From Gemmata massiliana (GTDB lineage Bacteria; Planctomycetota; Planctomycetia; Gemmatales; Gemmataceae), in the NCBI RefSeq assembly GCF_901538265.1, contig NZ_LR593886.1, forward strand, positions 9,321,738 to 9,385,737: 64,000 bases of DNA, in the 5' to 3' direction. Numbering within the stretch: the first letter of the stretch is position 1; every line of letters starts with the position of its first letter. Under the pieces are notes generated by a model. It did not search any database. It was not told the DNA's origin and saw only the letters and a program-made list of their open reading frames with translations. Below, piece by piece: positions 11,991-20,939 of the stretch. The translations under genes were made by a program, and so were the position numbers.

Positions 11991-12620
11991 ATGACTGAAG
12001 AGGAGTGGCTAACGACGACAAGTTTCGGCCAATTGTTATCGAATTTTGCAAATCGAGAATATTTCCCGGAGAGTGAGCGAAAACTTCGGCTTTTGGTGTG
12101 CGCGCACTGCCGTCGAACAGAAAGCAGTAGCTCGTACCGTGACCGCCAACGTCTTGCAGTCGCGGAAGCGTTCGCGGACGGTGCAGCATCGCGCGGCCAG
12201 TTACTCGCGGGCCGAGCCGTCAACCCCGGGAAAGAGGTTGATACATACGAAGCTTTCTTGTGGGCGGCCACGTACCCTTCGGACGGCAAACCAAGTCGGA
12301 ACAGTGTTATCGTTCCCGCGCTGAATTACTTCCAATGCCTCCTCTACCAGTCGCGCCTTGGCTACGAAGTTGGCTACATTCGTGACATCTTCGAGAACCC
12401 GTTCCGCCCAACCGTTTTCTCACCGGAGTGGCATACGGACACGGTCGTTGCGCTGGCGCGCCAGATGTACGAATCGCGTGACTTCTCTGCGATGCCGATT
12501 CTAGCCGACGCGCTTCAAGACGCTGGATGCGATAACACCGACGTTCTGGACCACTGCCGCGGCCCCAGCCCACACGTGCGCGGGTGTTGGGTCGTTGATC
12601 TCGTACTCGGCAAGCAATAG
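11991..12620 (+). CDS. Gemmata-type conserved protein of unknown function
   Basis: Encodes 209 residues. It opens MTEEEWLTTTSFGQLLSNF, then KLRLLVCAHCRRTESS, and ends with FSAMPILADALQDAGCDN and HVRGCWVVDLVLGKQ. This layout (an M-T-E-x-E-W-L start, an R-K-L-R-L-x-x-C-x-C-C-R-like segment and a C-terminal HVRGCWVVDLVLGK) is a family I know only from Gemmata-type planctomycetes, usually in many copies per genome; its function is unknown. GGAGG lies 6 nt before the ATG at 11991, which decides the start over an upstream in-frame one. A paralogue is at 59700-60494. Confidence 0.85.
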   Translation: MTEEEWLTTTSFGQLLSNFANREYFPESERKLRLLVCAHCRRTESSSSYRDRQRLAVAEAFADGAASRGQLLAGRAVNPGKEVDTYEAFLWAATYPSDGKPSRNSVIVPALNYFQCLLYQSRLGYEVGYIRDIFENPFRPTVFSPEWHTDTVVALARQMYESRDFSAMPILADALQDAGCDNTDVLDHCRGPSPHVRGCWVVDLVLGKQ

Positions 12621-12761
12621 GTTGCGGCGCAAAACAGTCTCACTCCTGTTCGGCGGGTACTCGCGCTCCGCGAATTTGCGTGACACGGCACGAGCGAGGA
12701 CTATACGAGTTGGTGAGCGACAGAGATCGTAGCAATCCGACTTCGCGTAAGGAGCATTCTC

Positions 12762-13136
12762 GTGGCAAAGCAACACGCACCCGGGTTCCTGAAGATCGTG
12801 ACCGATGCGAAGACGCGCGTGAAAGAATGCACGATCGACGACGTGCGTGCGCGTCAAGCAACGGGCGAGACGTTCACACTTGTAGACGTGCGAGAAGAGA
12901 GTGAGTTTGCTGCCGGGCACATCCCGGGCGCGGTTCACTTGGGTAAGGGTGTCATCGAACGCGACATTGAGGGGAAGATTCCCGACCCCACAACACCGCT
13001 CGTGCTGTACTGCGGGGGCGGGTTCCGGTCCGCGCTCGCGGCCGACGCGATTCAGCAGATGGGTTACACGAACGTCATCAGCATGGACGGCGGCTGGCGC
13101 GCGTGGACCGAAAAGGGGCTTCCCACAGAGAAGTAA
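12762..13136 (+). CDS. Rhodanese-like sulfurtransferase
   Basis: Encodes 124 residues, a single rhodanese domain. It shows TLVDVREESEFAAGHIPGAV and the active-site loop VLYCGGGFRSALAA, where Cys starts the C-x-x-x-x-R loop that carries the persulfide. The GTG start at 12762 is supported by AAGGAG 7 nt upstream. There is no signal peptide, so it is cytoplasmic. The sulfur donor and acceptor cannot be deduced, because the neighbours are unrelated and the PQQ-type gene ends only 7 nt away in the convergent direction. Confidence 0.92.
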   Translation: MAKQHAPGFLKIVTDAKTRVKECTIDDVRARQATGETFTLVDVREESEFAAGHIPGAVHLGKGVIERDIEGKIPDPTTPLVLYCGGGFRSALAADAIQQMGYTNVISMDGGWRAWTEKGLPTEK

Positions 13137-13143
13137 ACCCGCC

Positions 13144-14370
13144 CTATTTTTTCAGGCTCACGCACACGAGCGTTTTGCCGTCGCGGGCGTAGAACAGGCC
13201 GTTCGCGAGCGCCGGGGCCGGGCGAGTCGGTTTCGTGAGGAGGGGCGAGCGGGCGCCTTCCTTGTAGCCGTCGTGCGAGGCGTCGAACCGCACCAGTTCG
13301 CCGTTTTCGTTCAGCGCGAGCAACCCGCCGTCCACCGCGATCAGGGACGCGACGCCGAACTTCGCCTCGCTCCACTTGACCTCACCGGTCTTCCACTCGA
13401 TGCACCGCATTTGCGCGTTGCCGACATCGGAACGACCGTGCGTACCGTACAGGTAATCACCAACGCGGACCGGCGTGTTGTACTGGCTCGATAGCGACTT
13501 ATCGCTCGACCACACGTCGGTCACTTCACCCTTCTGCGTCTTCAGCAGAACGGCGCCGGTGGCATACGACACCGTGAGGAAAATTTCGTCCTTCCATACG
13601 ATCGGCATCGCGGCCTGGACGCTGTTGTTGTCGCGCGGGCGCCAAGCGAAGTCGTACAGCGATTTGCCGGTGGTCGGGTCTAAAACGCGCAATCCCGCGC
13701 GCGTGAGGAACACGGCGGCCGGTTGGCCGTCGATCTCCGCGGTCGTGGGCGACGAGTAACTGGCGCCGTCATCGGTCGATTTCCAGACTTCCTTTCCGTC
13801 GGCCGCGTTGAAGCACACAACGCCCGCACCTTTAGCTCCAACGTTCACGAACACCTTCTTTTGCGCCACGAGCGGCGAGCACGCGACGCCGAAGAACCCC
13901 TTCGCCGGCTTGTAGTCGTCCGTCAGGTTGCGCGACCAGATCTTCTTGCCGGTCGCGAGTTCCACCGCAGTAAAATCGCCATTGGCCCCCAACGCGAACA
14001 CGGTTCCGTCAACGATCGTGGGCGTTGCCCGGGGACCGTTATCGAAGTCGAAATCGTCGCGGTACTTGGTGCGATACGCGACCTTCCATTTCTCCTTGCC
14101 CGTAACGGGATTAAGGCACGCAATTACTTCCTCGTCGTCAACGCGATGAAAGAGGATGAGGTTGTCGCCACTGACGACCGGCCCCGCCCATCCGCTACCG
14201 ATATCCGCCTTCCACACCAGCGGTACGCCCGCTTTGGGCCAGTCCCAGTTGAGTTTGGTTTCGGCCGAGTGCCCGTCGCGTGCCGGACCGTGGAGTTGGG
14301 GCCAGTCGCCGGCGGGTGCTGAGCGTGTAAAAGTGAGCGTGAGGGAAAGGCAAAAAACAAAGCGAAGCAT
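13144..14370 (-). CDS. Exported PQQ-type beta-propeller protein
   Basis: Encodes 408 residues. It begins with a signal peptide (MLRFVFCLSLTLTFTRSAPA, then GDWPQLHGPARDGHSAE) and continues with about seven or eight repeats containing the PQQ-propeller signature, such as V-x-A-L-x-A-x-T-G-K-x-x-W. Examples are CLNPVTGKEKWK, AVELATGKKIW and CFNAADGKEVWK. Proteins of this type in planctomycetes are exported and resemble BamB or quinoprotein propellers; there is no evidence here for PQQ binding or enzymatic activity. It diverges from the acetyltransferase gene with a 99-bp shared promoter region. Confidence 0.88.
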   Translation of the reverse strand: MLRFVFCLSLTLTFTRSAPAGDWPQLHGPARDGHSAETKLNWDWPKAGVPLVWKADIGSGWAGPVVSGDNLILFHRVDDEEVIACLNPVTGKEKWKVAYRTKYRDDFDFDNGPRATPTIVDGTVFALGANGDFTAVELATGKKIWSRNLTDDYKPAKGFFGVACSPLVAQKKVFVNVGAKGAGVVCFNAADGKEVWKSTDDGASYSSPTTAEIDGQPAAVFLTRAGLRVLDPTTGKSLYDFAWRPRDNNSVQAAMPIVWKDEIFLTVSYATGAVLLKTQKGEVTDVWSSDKSLSSQYNTPVRVGDYLYGTHGRSDVGNAQMRCIEWKTGEVKWSEAKFGVASLIAVDGGLLALNENGELVRFDASHDGYKEGARSPLLTKPTRPAPALANGLFYARDGKTLVCVSLKK

Positions 14371-14469
14371 GGGACGCTCCGTTGGCTTGCGGGGCCGTGG
14401 CTCCCCCTATAGTATTGCGTAATCCGTCCACCGCCGCCGTTCCTCCCCGGCGGACCGCGAGAGCCGTCC

Positions 14470-15435
14470 GTGATTGCCTTTCGTCGATTTCGCAACACTG
14501 ATCCGCCGGCCCTCGCCGACGTGTGGAACGAGTCGCACACGGCTCGCGGAAGTTTCCCGCTGCGCACGCCCGCGCTGCTCGAACGGTGGGTGTTCTCCAA
14601 GCCGTACTTCGACCACGACGGGCTGATCGTCGCTTACGACGAAGCGGACAACAACCGTATCGTCGGCTACGCGCTGGCCGGATTCGGGCCGAACGAGGAA
14701 CTCAGCGCGCTCGACTACTCGCACGGCGTCATCTGCTCGGTCGCGGTGCGCCCGGGGGTCGGCCGGAAGCGGATCGGCGCCGATCTCGTGCGAAAGTGCG
14801 AAGAATACCTGACCAAACGCGGCGCAACGACCCTCCGCGCCGGCCCGGTGTGGCCCTACTGCCCGTTCGGGTTCGGACTGTACGGCGGCACGAACTGCCC
14901 GGGGTTCCTCGCGTCGGACCCCGGCGCGGACCCGTTCTTTCGGTCACTCGGCTACGAACCGGCCGGCACCACGCTCGTGTTCCAGAAGAAACTGGACTCC
15001 CCGCTGTCGATCCCGGACGCGCGGTTCAGCATGCTACGTAAGCGGTACGAAACACAGGTGATGCGTGCCGCGGGTGTGCCGAGCTGGTGGCACGAATGCG
15101 TGTGGGGCACGCTGGACCCGGTCGAGTTCCGAGTGGTCGACAAGCTCGCGAGCAACTTCATCGCGGCCCGCGCGATCGTGTGGGAACTCGAAGGGTACGG
15201 CTGGCGGTGGGGGTTCCCGTCGGCCGGCATTCTCGACGTGCAAGTGCGCCAAGATCTGCGAAAACAGGGGATCGCCAAGCTTTTGGTCTCACAGATCCTA
15301 CGATTCCTCCAGGACCAGTTCTTCGGCATCTGTGAGTTCCACGCTCCGGCTGATCAGCCCGCCCTCGTCGGCCTCTGCCGCTCCTCGACGCTCGAACACG
15401 TGGACACCGGAACGACGTATCTGAAGAAGGTGTGA
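14470..15435 (+). CDS. Tandem GNAT acetyltransferase
   Basis: Encodes 321 residues with two GNAT-type folds. The first (about residues 1-175) has a normal acetyl-CoA pyrophosphate loop region, ICSVAVRPGVGRKRIGADLV. The second (about 190-321) has ILDVQVRQDLRKQGIAKLLV, again an acetyl-CoA-binding Q/R-x-x-G-x-G/A loop. Such double GNAT proteins acetylate amines on small molecules or proteins; the substrate is unknown. The start is a GTG at 14470 with only a weak purine-rich site upstream. Confidence 0.85.
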   Translation: MIAFRRFRNTDPPALADVWNESHTARGSFPLRTPALLERWVFSKPYFDHDGLIVAYDEADNNRIVGYALAGFGPNEELSALDYSHGVICSVAVRPGVGRKRIGADLVRKCEEYLTKRGATTLRAGPVWPYCPFGFGLYGGTNCPGFLASDPGADPFFRSLGYEPAGTTLVFQKKLDSPLSIPDARFSMLRKRYETQVMRAAGVPSWWHECVWGTLDPVEFRVVDKLASNFIAARAIVWELEGYGWRWGFPSAGILDVQVRQDLRKQGIAKLLVSQILRFLQDQFFGICEFHAPADQPALVGLCRSSTLEHVDTGTTYLKKV

Positions 15436-15486
15436 CGCCCTTCGCTCCGCGAACGGGCGCGATTCACTAACAATGCGAGGGCACTC

Positions 15487-16113
15487 ATGACGCTCTTCAC
15501 GCGATTCCTCTTCGCTGTGTTCACGTGCGCGATAGTGGCAGCGCCCATCAACGCTGGCAAGTACAACAAGAAGCTCAATATTGGCGACGCCGCTCCGACC
15601 TGGGAGAAACTCGAAGGCACAGACGGCAAGAAGCACGCGATCGCGGACTGGAAAGACAAGGACGTGCTTGTTGTGGTGTTCACCTGCAACAGTTGCATCG
15701 TTGCCGAGGGCTACGAAGATCGGCTGATCGCGTTCGCAGCGGAGTGCAACAAAGCCGACAGCAAAGTGGGATTCGTGGCGATCAACGTGAATACCGGCAA
15801 AGCGGATGCTCTTCCCGCCATGAAAGAGCGCGCCACCAAGAAGAAATTCGGCTTCACGTATCTGTACGACCCGTCGCAGAAAACCGCGCTCGCCTACGGC
15901 GCGATGTTCACGCCCGAGTGCTTCGTGCTGAACAAAGACCGTAAGGTGGTCTACATGGGCGCGTTCGATGACAAACCGAGCGGCGAACCGAAGGTGAAAT
16001 TCGTTGAGGAAGCCGTGAAGGGCGCTCTTGCGAGCAAGGCGATAGCGCCCGCCGAAACTCCTGCTGCGGCGGGCTGCAAAATTCGGTTCGACAAGAAGGA
16101 TGACGACGAGTAA
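15487..16113 (+). CDS. Exported thioredoxin-fold (AhpC/TSA-like) protein
   Basis: Encodes 208 residues with a signal peptide (MTLFTRFLFAVFTCAIVAA, cleavage near NAG). The mature part has the AhpC/TSA-type thioredoxin fold: LNIGDAAPTWEKLEGTDGKK, then VVVFTCNSCIVAEGYEDRL with a C-N-S-C pair at the position of the redox centre, then GAMFTPECFVLNKDRKVVY containing the cis-Pro region. It may be a periplasmic thiol-disulfide protein; the lack of partners leaves its role open. GAGGG precedes the ATG. It ends 15 bp from the convergent gene 16129-16440. Confidence 0.87.
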   Translation: MTLFTRFLFAVFTCAIVAAPINAGKYNKKLNIGDAAPTWEKLEGTDGKKHAIADWKDKDVLVVVFTCNSCIVAEGYEDRLIAFAAECNKADSKVGFVAINVNTGKADALPAMKERATKKKFGFTYLYDPSQKTALAYGAMFTPECFVLNKDRKVVYMGAFDDKPSGEPKVKFVEEAVKGALASKAIAPAETPAAAGCKIRFDKKDDDE

Positions 16114-16128
16114 ACGAATGGAACGCGG

Positions 16129-16440
16129 TCATTCCGCGTTCTGGGCCTCGCACTCGGTGGTCGTGAGCGGACTTTCGCTGAGCGTGATTTCCTGGAAGCG
16201 CAAGCCCGAAGAGTCGTAGAAGATGATGCGCCCGTCGTCGCTCGACCACACGGCACTCGTTCGCAGTAAGCGCGGCCCCTGAACGTGAAACACGAGCCCG
16301 CACACCCGTCCGCCGCGTTTGAGCGGCGTGCGAAATAGTGGAGCCTGGGCGGGATCGAGCGCATCCTTATCGCACAACACCGAGTGAACGAATTCGGCCA
16401 AATCTTCAACGGCCGAGAACGCAACCACCTCGCGAGCCAT
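16129..16440 (-). CDS. Conserved hypothetical protein
   Basis: Encodes 103 residues starting MAREVVAFSAVEDLAEFVHS and containing FRTPLKRGGRVCGLVFHVQG and RTSAVWSSDDGRIIFYDSSG. The alternating strand pattern suggests a small beta-rich domain. I chose the ATG at 16440 because GAGGTG lies 4 nt upstream; the open frame continues to 16659 but loses protein-like composition. No family assigned. It is short and soluble and has no partner gene. Confidence 0.6.
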   Translation of the reverse strand: MAREVVAFSAVEDLAEFVHSVLCDKDALDPAQAPLFRTPLKRGGRVCGLVFHVQGPRLLRTSAVWSSDDGRIIFYDSSGLRFQEITLSESPLTTTECEAQNAE

Positions 16441-16652
16441 CCGCACCTCATTCAAACACCAAGCGCGACGATCGGTTACGTAACTGAAGACAAAAAGGCC
16501 GAGACGAATGGTCTGGGTTCTTTTGCTTTCAGATCCGCGTTCAGCGTCGCGCTCCGACTTTTTATCGCTCCGCCTATCCAAACGTTTTGCGGGCGCCATG
16601 TCACTCTGAACACGCCCGAACGTTCTCGCAACTCGACGAACCCGGTCTGGTT

Positions 16653-17114
16653 TTACCACCCGTGCAGCCGGCGCAGGGCGTCGTAAAGGACGATCCCAAC
16701 CGCCGTCGCAAGGTTGAGGCTCCGCACAGCCCCAGTCGGCATCGGAATGCCAATCAACCGCTCAGCGAATCGCTCGCGCACCGAAGGTGGTAACCCGCTC
16801 GACTCGCTCCCGAATAACAGACAGTCACCATCGACGAAATCGGCCCGCGTGTACAGTTTGTCGTTGGGTGTTTCCACACACCAGATGCGTGGAGGCGGCT
16901 CACCCAGCACCCGCTCGAAGTCCTCGAACGTGACGTGACGCACCACGTCGACCGCGGGCCAGTAATCAAGCCCCGCGCGCCGGAGCGATCGATCATCGAG
17001 CCGGAACCCGAGGCGCCCGATCAGGTGTAGTCGCGTGCCAGTCGCGGCGCACAGTCTCGCAATGTTCCCAGTGTTGGGCGGAATCTCCGGCTCCCACAGC
17101 GCGACGTGCAACAC
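16653..17114 (-). CDS. trmL: tRNA (cytidine/uridine-34-2'-O)-methyltransferase TrmL
   Basis: Encodes 153 residues, close to the usual length of about 155 for TrmL, a SPOUT methyltransferase that 2'-O-methylates the wobble base of tRNA-Leu isoacceptors. Motifs: EIPPNTGNIARLCAATGTRL near the N-terminus, CLLFGSESSGLPPSV (motif 2) and IPMPTGAVRSLNLATAVGIV (motif 3, the trefoil-knot AdoMet site). The start is the GTG at 17114 with GGAGGG 3 nt upstream; a longer open frame adds about 59 residues that do not belong to the family. Confidence 0.92.
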   Translation of the reverse strand: MLHVALWEPEIPPNTGNIARLCAATGTRLHLIGRLGFRLDDRSLRRAGLDYWPAVDVVRHVTFEDFERVLGEPPPRIWCVETPNDKLYTRADFVDGDCLLFGSESSGLPPSVRERFAERLIGIPMPTGAVRSLNLATAVGIVLYDALRRLHGW

Positions 17115-17272
17115 ACGATCCCTCCGATTGTTCCGGCCGTGCGTGTTGTATCGGCAGATCCGCGTCCCGAACATAAAATCCGGCCGCCTCGGGCGCGATC
17201 TCGGGTTCAGAGCGCGCGTCCCACGAATGACAATGTGGGTTGTGCAGTGCGCGCGGCTTCGGGGTGGGACGA

Positions 17273-19693
17273 ATGACGGAAAAGAACGCACCTTCGGTTC
17301 AGTCGTGGCGGGTCGATGCGCTCGTCATCACGCTCCTGACGGTGGGCACTTTGTTGGCGGTCGCGGTCGGGTCGTCCCGCGCCCTAACTTCCGAACCGAA
17401 CCTCTTCGGTTCGTGGGGCGAGATCGCGGCCGGGTGGCTCCTCGACCCGCTCGGTTGGGCGGCGCTCGTGCTCCTCACCGGCTGGTTCGCGGTGGCCGTG
17501 CTCCTCATCGTGAACCGCTCTCTTATTCGGCTCTCCTCGCGCGTCCTCGGCTGGAGCCTTGTCACAACTGCGGCCGCGACCGGTGTGGACTGGTTCAGTT
17601 TGGGGCTGCGTGCGCCGACGGTCGCCGGGCGCGGCGGGTCGGTCGGGGCGTACCTTCGGTTCGGACTCGAAGATGCAACCGAACCGAACATCGCTCTGGC
17701 GATCATAGCGCTGTCTGCTCTCGTCGGCTTGGTGCTCGTGGCCGACCGAATCGTGGTCTCTTTCGCGCGCGTGAGCGGGGTCGTGTTTCACGCGGTGTGG
17801 CGCGGTGCGGTGTGGATCAACGATCGCGTGGCGGACGGAATGGAAACCATCATTACCCGCATCGCAAGGGTGGTGAAGGTTGTTGGGCACAGTGTGCTGA
17901 GCCTGGCGAAAGGTGTTCTCTCGATCGTTCCGGCACGAAAAACCGCTTCGTCTGTAGCTCCCACGATGTCCGTCGCATCGATCACAAAAATTGCCTCAGT
18001 CTCCGTTTCTACAGCAACACCCGCTCCTATGCGCTCGCCGATCCCGCCCGAGCCGTCACTCGAAACGGGGGAAGAAGGCACAACCCCGGAGACGCACCCC
18101 GAAGATATCCCGATTCACGTTCACACCGGGCCAAAACTCGCGCCTCTTCTGCGTGCGGTGCCGCCACCGGACGAGCCGCTCTCGAACATCGAGTACGAAC
18201 TGCCGCCGCTCTCACTGCTCAACGACCCTGAGCCGTTCCCGGTCGAGGATCACGAGCAGAAGTTGCGCGAAATGGCCGTTCTGCTTGAGAAGACGTTCCA
18301 GGACTTCGGCCTGAACGTGAAGGTGGTCGGTATTCACACCGGGCCTGTGATTACGCAGTACGAAATCACGCTCGAAACCGGCATGCGACTCAACAAGGTC
18401 ACCACGCTAGCGGACGATCTTGCGCTCAACCTCCGGGTCGCGAGCGTGCGCGTCGTGGCTCCACTGCCGGGGCGCAACACCGTCGGCATCGAAGTGCCGA
18501 ACGAGATCCGCCAGACAGTGCAGCTCAAGGAGCTCGTCGGCGCCCTCGCCCCCACGCCGAAAGTGAGCAAATTCAAGCTCCCGCTCTTCATCGGCAAAGA
18601 CGTCGAGGGGCGCCCGCTGGCATTCGACCTCGCCACGATGCCGCACTTGCTCATTGCGGGTAGCACAGGAACCGGCAAATCGGTGTGTTTGAACACCATC
18701 ATCGTGAGCCTGCTCCTCACGCGACGGCCGGACGAGTGCCGGATGATCCTCATCGACCCCAAGAAGGTCGAGTTGAGCGACTACGCCCAGATCCCGCACC
18801 TGATGACCCCCGTGGTGAAGGACGAAAAGAAGGCCGACGCGATCCTCGCCTGGGCCGTGGACAAAATGGAGGAGCGGTACGAGTGGCTGCACCGCGCCCG
18901 GGTGCGAAACATCGCCTCGTACAATGAGTTGCCGTTCGAGGAGATCGCGCGCCGCGTCAACCCGGACAGCGAGGACGAACTGCGGGCGATCCCGCGGAAA
19001 ATGCCGTACATCGTCATTGTCATCGACGAGGTCGGCGACCTGATGATGAAGATGAAGAAGGAGATCGAAGGAAACATCATTCTGCTCGCGCAGAAATCGC
19101 GTGCGGCCGGCATCCACCTGATCCTCGCGACCCAGAAACCGACAGTGGATGTTGTGACCGGCCTCATCAAGTCAAACATGCCGGCGCGCATCTGTTTCCG
19201 CGTCACGAACCGGTCCGACAGTGCCGTGGTGCTCGACGAAAAAGGCGGCGAACGGCTGCTCGGGAAGGGCGACATGCTGTTCCTTCAGACTGGCGTGTTG
19301 ACCCGCGCACAAGGCGCGTTCGTTGAGGACCAAGAGATTGAGCGCGTGACGGGTGCGATCGCCACCGACACGCCCTCTTACGACAGTGAACTGCTTAATC
19401 TCAAGACCCGAGATCAGGTGGAAGCCGGGAACAGCGGGGGCGAGGTGGGCGAGAAGCTCCGTGAACGCGACCCGGTCTACGAGCAAGCGGTGGAAATCGT
19501 CATCCGCGAACAGCGCGGCAGCACATCGCTCCTACAACGCGCACTGGGAATCGGTTACGGCAAAGCGTCGCGGCTGATCGACTACATGGCCGAAGACGGC
19601 ATCGTCGGCGGCTTCAACGGTAGCAACGCGCGCCAGGTGCTCGTTTCGTCCGACGAGTGGGAGGCGCGCAAGCGGGCGGTTCCGGCCGGGTGA
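17273..19693 (+). CDS. ftsK: DNA translocase FtsK/SpoIIIE
   Basis: Encodes 806 residues. Four membrane segments occupy about residues 14-175, then comes a Pro/Thr-rich linker, then the alpha, beta and gamma domains of an FtsK/SpoIIIE motor that pumps chromosomal DNA at division. Walker A GSTGTGKS is at 463-470; Walker B IVIVIDE ends at Asp585-Glu586; a Q-K-S-R-A-A-G-I-H segment and ATQKPTVDVVTGLIKSNMPA follow, as expected. The gamma winged-helix domain, including QRALGIGYGKASRLIDYM, lies near the C-terminus. I chose ATG 17273 over an upstream in-frame ATG at 17240 because it follows a GGGTGGGA site and fits the family. Confidence 0.96.
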   Translation: MTEKNAPSVQSWRVDALVITLLTVGTLLAVAVGSSRALTSEPNLFGSWGEIAAGWLLDPLGWAALVLLTGWFAVAVLLIVNRSLIRLSSRVLGWSLVTTAAATGVDWFSLGLRAPTVAGRGGSVGAYLRFGLEDATEPNIALAIIALSALVGLVLVADRIVVSFARVSGVVFHAVWRGAVWINDRVADGMETIITRIARVVKVVGHSVLSLAKGVLSIVPARKTASSVAPTMSVASITKIASVSVSTATPAPMRSPIPPEPSLETGEEGTTPETHPEDIPIHVHTGPKLAPLLRAVPPPDEPLSNIEYELPPLSLLNDPEPFPVEDHEQKLREMAVLLEKTFQDFGLNVKVVGIHTGPVITQYEITLETGMRLNKVTTLADDLALNLRVASVRVVAPLPGRNTVGIEVPNEIRQTVQLKELVGALAPTPKVSKFKLPLFIGKDVEGRPLAFDLATMPHLLIAGSTGTGKSVCLNTIIVSLLLTRRPDECRMILIDPKKVELSDYAQIPHLMTPVVKDEKKADAILAWAVDKMEERYEWLHRARVRNIASYNELPFEEIARRVNPDSEDELRAIPRKMPYIVIVIDEVGDLMMKMKKEIEGNIILLAQKSRAAGIHLILATQKPTVDVVTGLIKSNMPARICFRVTNRSDSAVVLDEKGGERLLGKGDMLFLQTGVLTRAQGAFVEDQEIERVTGAIATDTPSYDSELLNLKTRDQVEAGNSGGEVGEKLRERDPVYEQAVEIVIREQRGSTSLLQRALGIGYGKASRLIDYMAEDGIVGGFNGSNARQVLVSSDEWEARKRAVPAG

Positions 19694-19818
19694 TCTGGTG
19701 CGCTCGTACCTCCGCTCCCTAGTTGCAGGAGCCGCAACGCGGCCAAATCTGGCCTTGCGTACACATTGACAAGTGACTACCTTCCGGGTGGTTTCACTCA
19801 CCCGAAGGAGTCCGCGCG

Positions 19819-20286
19819 ATGCCCGTCAATTTCGTTCCGGCCGGCTACCACACGATCGTTCCGTACATCACGGTTCGCGGGGCGGCCAAGGCTCTGGCGT
19901 TCTACAAGCAGGCGTTCGGCGCGACCGAAATCATGCGGTTCGATGGACCGGGCGGTAGCGTCGCGCACGCCGAAATCGAGATCGGTGGCTCGCGTGTGAT
20001 GCTCGGCGACGAAATGCCCGAGTGGGGTAACCGCGGACCGGAGTCGCTCGGCGGCACCAGCGGTGGGCTCTGCGTCTACCTACCGAACGTGGACGAAGCC
20101 ATCGCCCGCGCGGTCGAGGCCGGTGCGAAGGTCTTCAAGCCGGTTCAGGACCAGTTCTACGGTGACCGCTCCGGTACCGTCACCGACCCGTTCGGCCACG
20201 TCTGGACGCTCGCCACGCACATCGAAGACGTGTCCATCGAAGAAATGCAACGGCGCTGTGCGGAGTTCATGAAGAGCGCGGCCTGA
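19819..20286 (+). CDS. VOC-superfamily (PhnB/glyoxalase-like) protein
   Basis: Encodes 155 residues with a paired beta-alpha-beta-beta-beta fold. It shows YITVRGAAKALAFYKQAFGA in the first half and VDEAIARAVEAGAKVFKPVQ then SGTVTDPFGHVWTLATHIED in the second. This matches the PhnB-like branch of the vicinal-oxygen-chelate superfamily; substrates of that branch are mostly unknown. AAGGAG precedes the ATG by 8 nt. It is convergent with vanZ, with a 53-bp gap that contains a 7-bp hairpin (20306-20328). Confidence 0.9.
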   Translation: MPVNFVPAGYHTIVPYITVRGAAKALAFYKQAFGATEIMRFDGPGGSVAHAEIEIGGSRVMLGDEMPEWGNRGPESLGGTSGGLCVYLPNVDEAIARAVEAGAKVFKPVQDQFYGDRSGTVTDPFGHVWTLATHIEDVSIEEMQRRCAEFMKSAA

Positions 20287-20339
20287 CGTAGTCACTAGCG
20301 ATAAGAGGCGAAGACGGGCCATTCGCCTCATAACACTCG

Positions 20340-20939
20340 CTACTCGCCAACCCCTTTCGCCCTTCGCCCGCCACTCATCGCGTACCACGTCAGCAAACCT
20401 AAACCGATTCCCACCCAGTCGATAATCACGTCGCGCACGCTGCCGGTGCGATTGGGCACAAACGTTTGACCGATCTCGGTCGCGATGCCGTGCAGAGCGA
20501 CCAAGCCCACGAAATACCATCGCCAGTAGCGCGGAAGCGGGAGCAGGGTCGCGAGCACCGTGAGGAACGCATACGCACTCACGTGAAGCAGCTTCGCAGC
20601 GTAAAACCTCCACTCACCGAGTCGCCCCGCCAACGATTCGGGGATCGGAGCGGGTTCGAGCAGCTTCCACGTCCAGAGGCCGAAAGCCAGCGCAAACACG
20701 AGGAAGTGTAAGTACTTAACTCTGGAACCTACGCCCCCACCCCACCTATTTGAAGGGAGAGGGGGCTCCTCGAAGAACCCCTCCCCAACCCCTCCCCTAA
20801 GCGGAGAGGGGCTTAAAACCACAGCAGATTGCTTCACGCCTGTTGTGTTTGGCTCTGTCCCCCCTTCCTTCTTAGGGAAGGGGGTCAGGGAGTTAGGTTC
20901 TTCGCAAGACGAAGCTGGAAGTTCAGGTTCTGCCTTCAC
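20340..20939 (-). CDS. VanZ-family membrane protein with repeat-derived N-terminus
   Basis: Encodes 199 residues. Residues about 74-190 form a VanZ-like domain with four membrane helices and the conserved LLHVSAYAFLTVLATLLPLP and ATEIGQTFVPNRTGSVRDVI then DWVGIG segments. The first 70 residues (LTPFPKKEGG, LSPSPLRGGVGEGF and so on) are the translation of a dispersed nucleotide repeat. The GTG start at 20939 overlaps the mcsB stop (GTGA), and no in-frame start lies between the repeat and the first membrane helix except a GTG inside that helix. Translation therefore probably runs through the repeat. Function of VanZ-like proteins outside teicoplanin resistance is unclear. Confidence 0.78.
   Translation of the reverse strand: MKAEPELPASSCEEPNSLTPFPKKEGGTEPNTTGVKQSAVVLSPSPLRGGVGEGFFEEPPLPSNRWGGGVGSRVKYLHFLVFALAFGLWTWKLLEPAPIPESLAGRLGEWRFYAAKLLHVSAYAFLTVLATLLPLPRYWRWYFVGLVALHGIATEIGQTFVPNRTGSVRDVIIDWVGIGLGLLTWYAMSGGRRAKGVGE
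20740..20900. repeat. Dispersed GC-hairpin repeat inside the vanZ reading frame
   Basis: Two modules are present. Module B (20776-20816) contains AACCCCTCCCCAACCCCTCC and ends AGAGGGGCTTA; module A (about 20859-20900) contains CCCTTCCTTCTTAGGGAAGG and ends TTAGGTTC. Both recur almost unchanged in smc (30550-30592 and 30599-30638) but in the opposite order. Module A forms a hairpin, and the G-rich strand of module B has runs of four G that could form a quadruplex. Confidence 0.85.

Noticed and set aside
17115..17291. N-terminal extension of TrmL to 17291
   Set aside because: The added residues are Arg/Pro-rich and not part of the family, and GGAGGG precedes the GTG at 17114.
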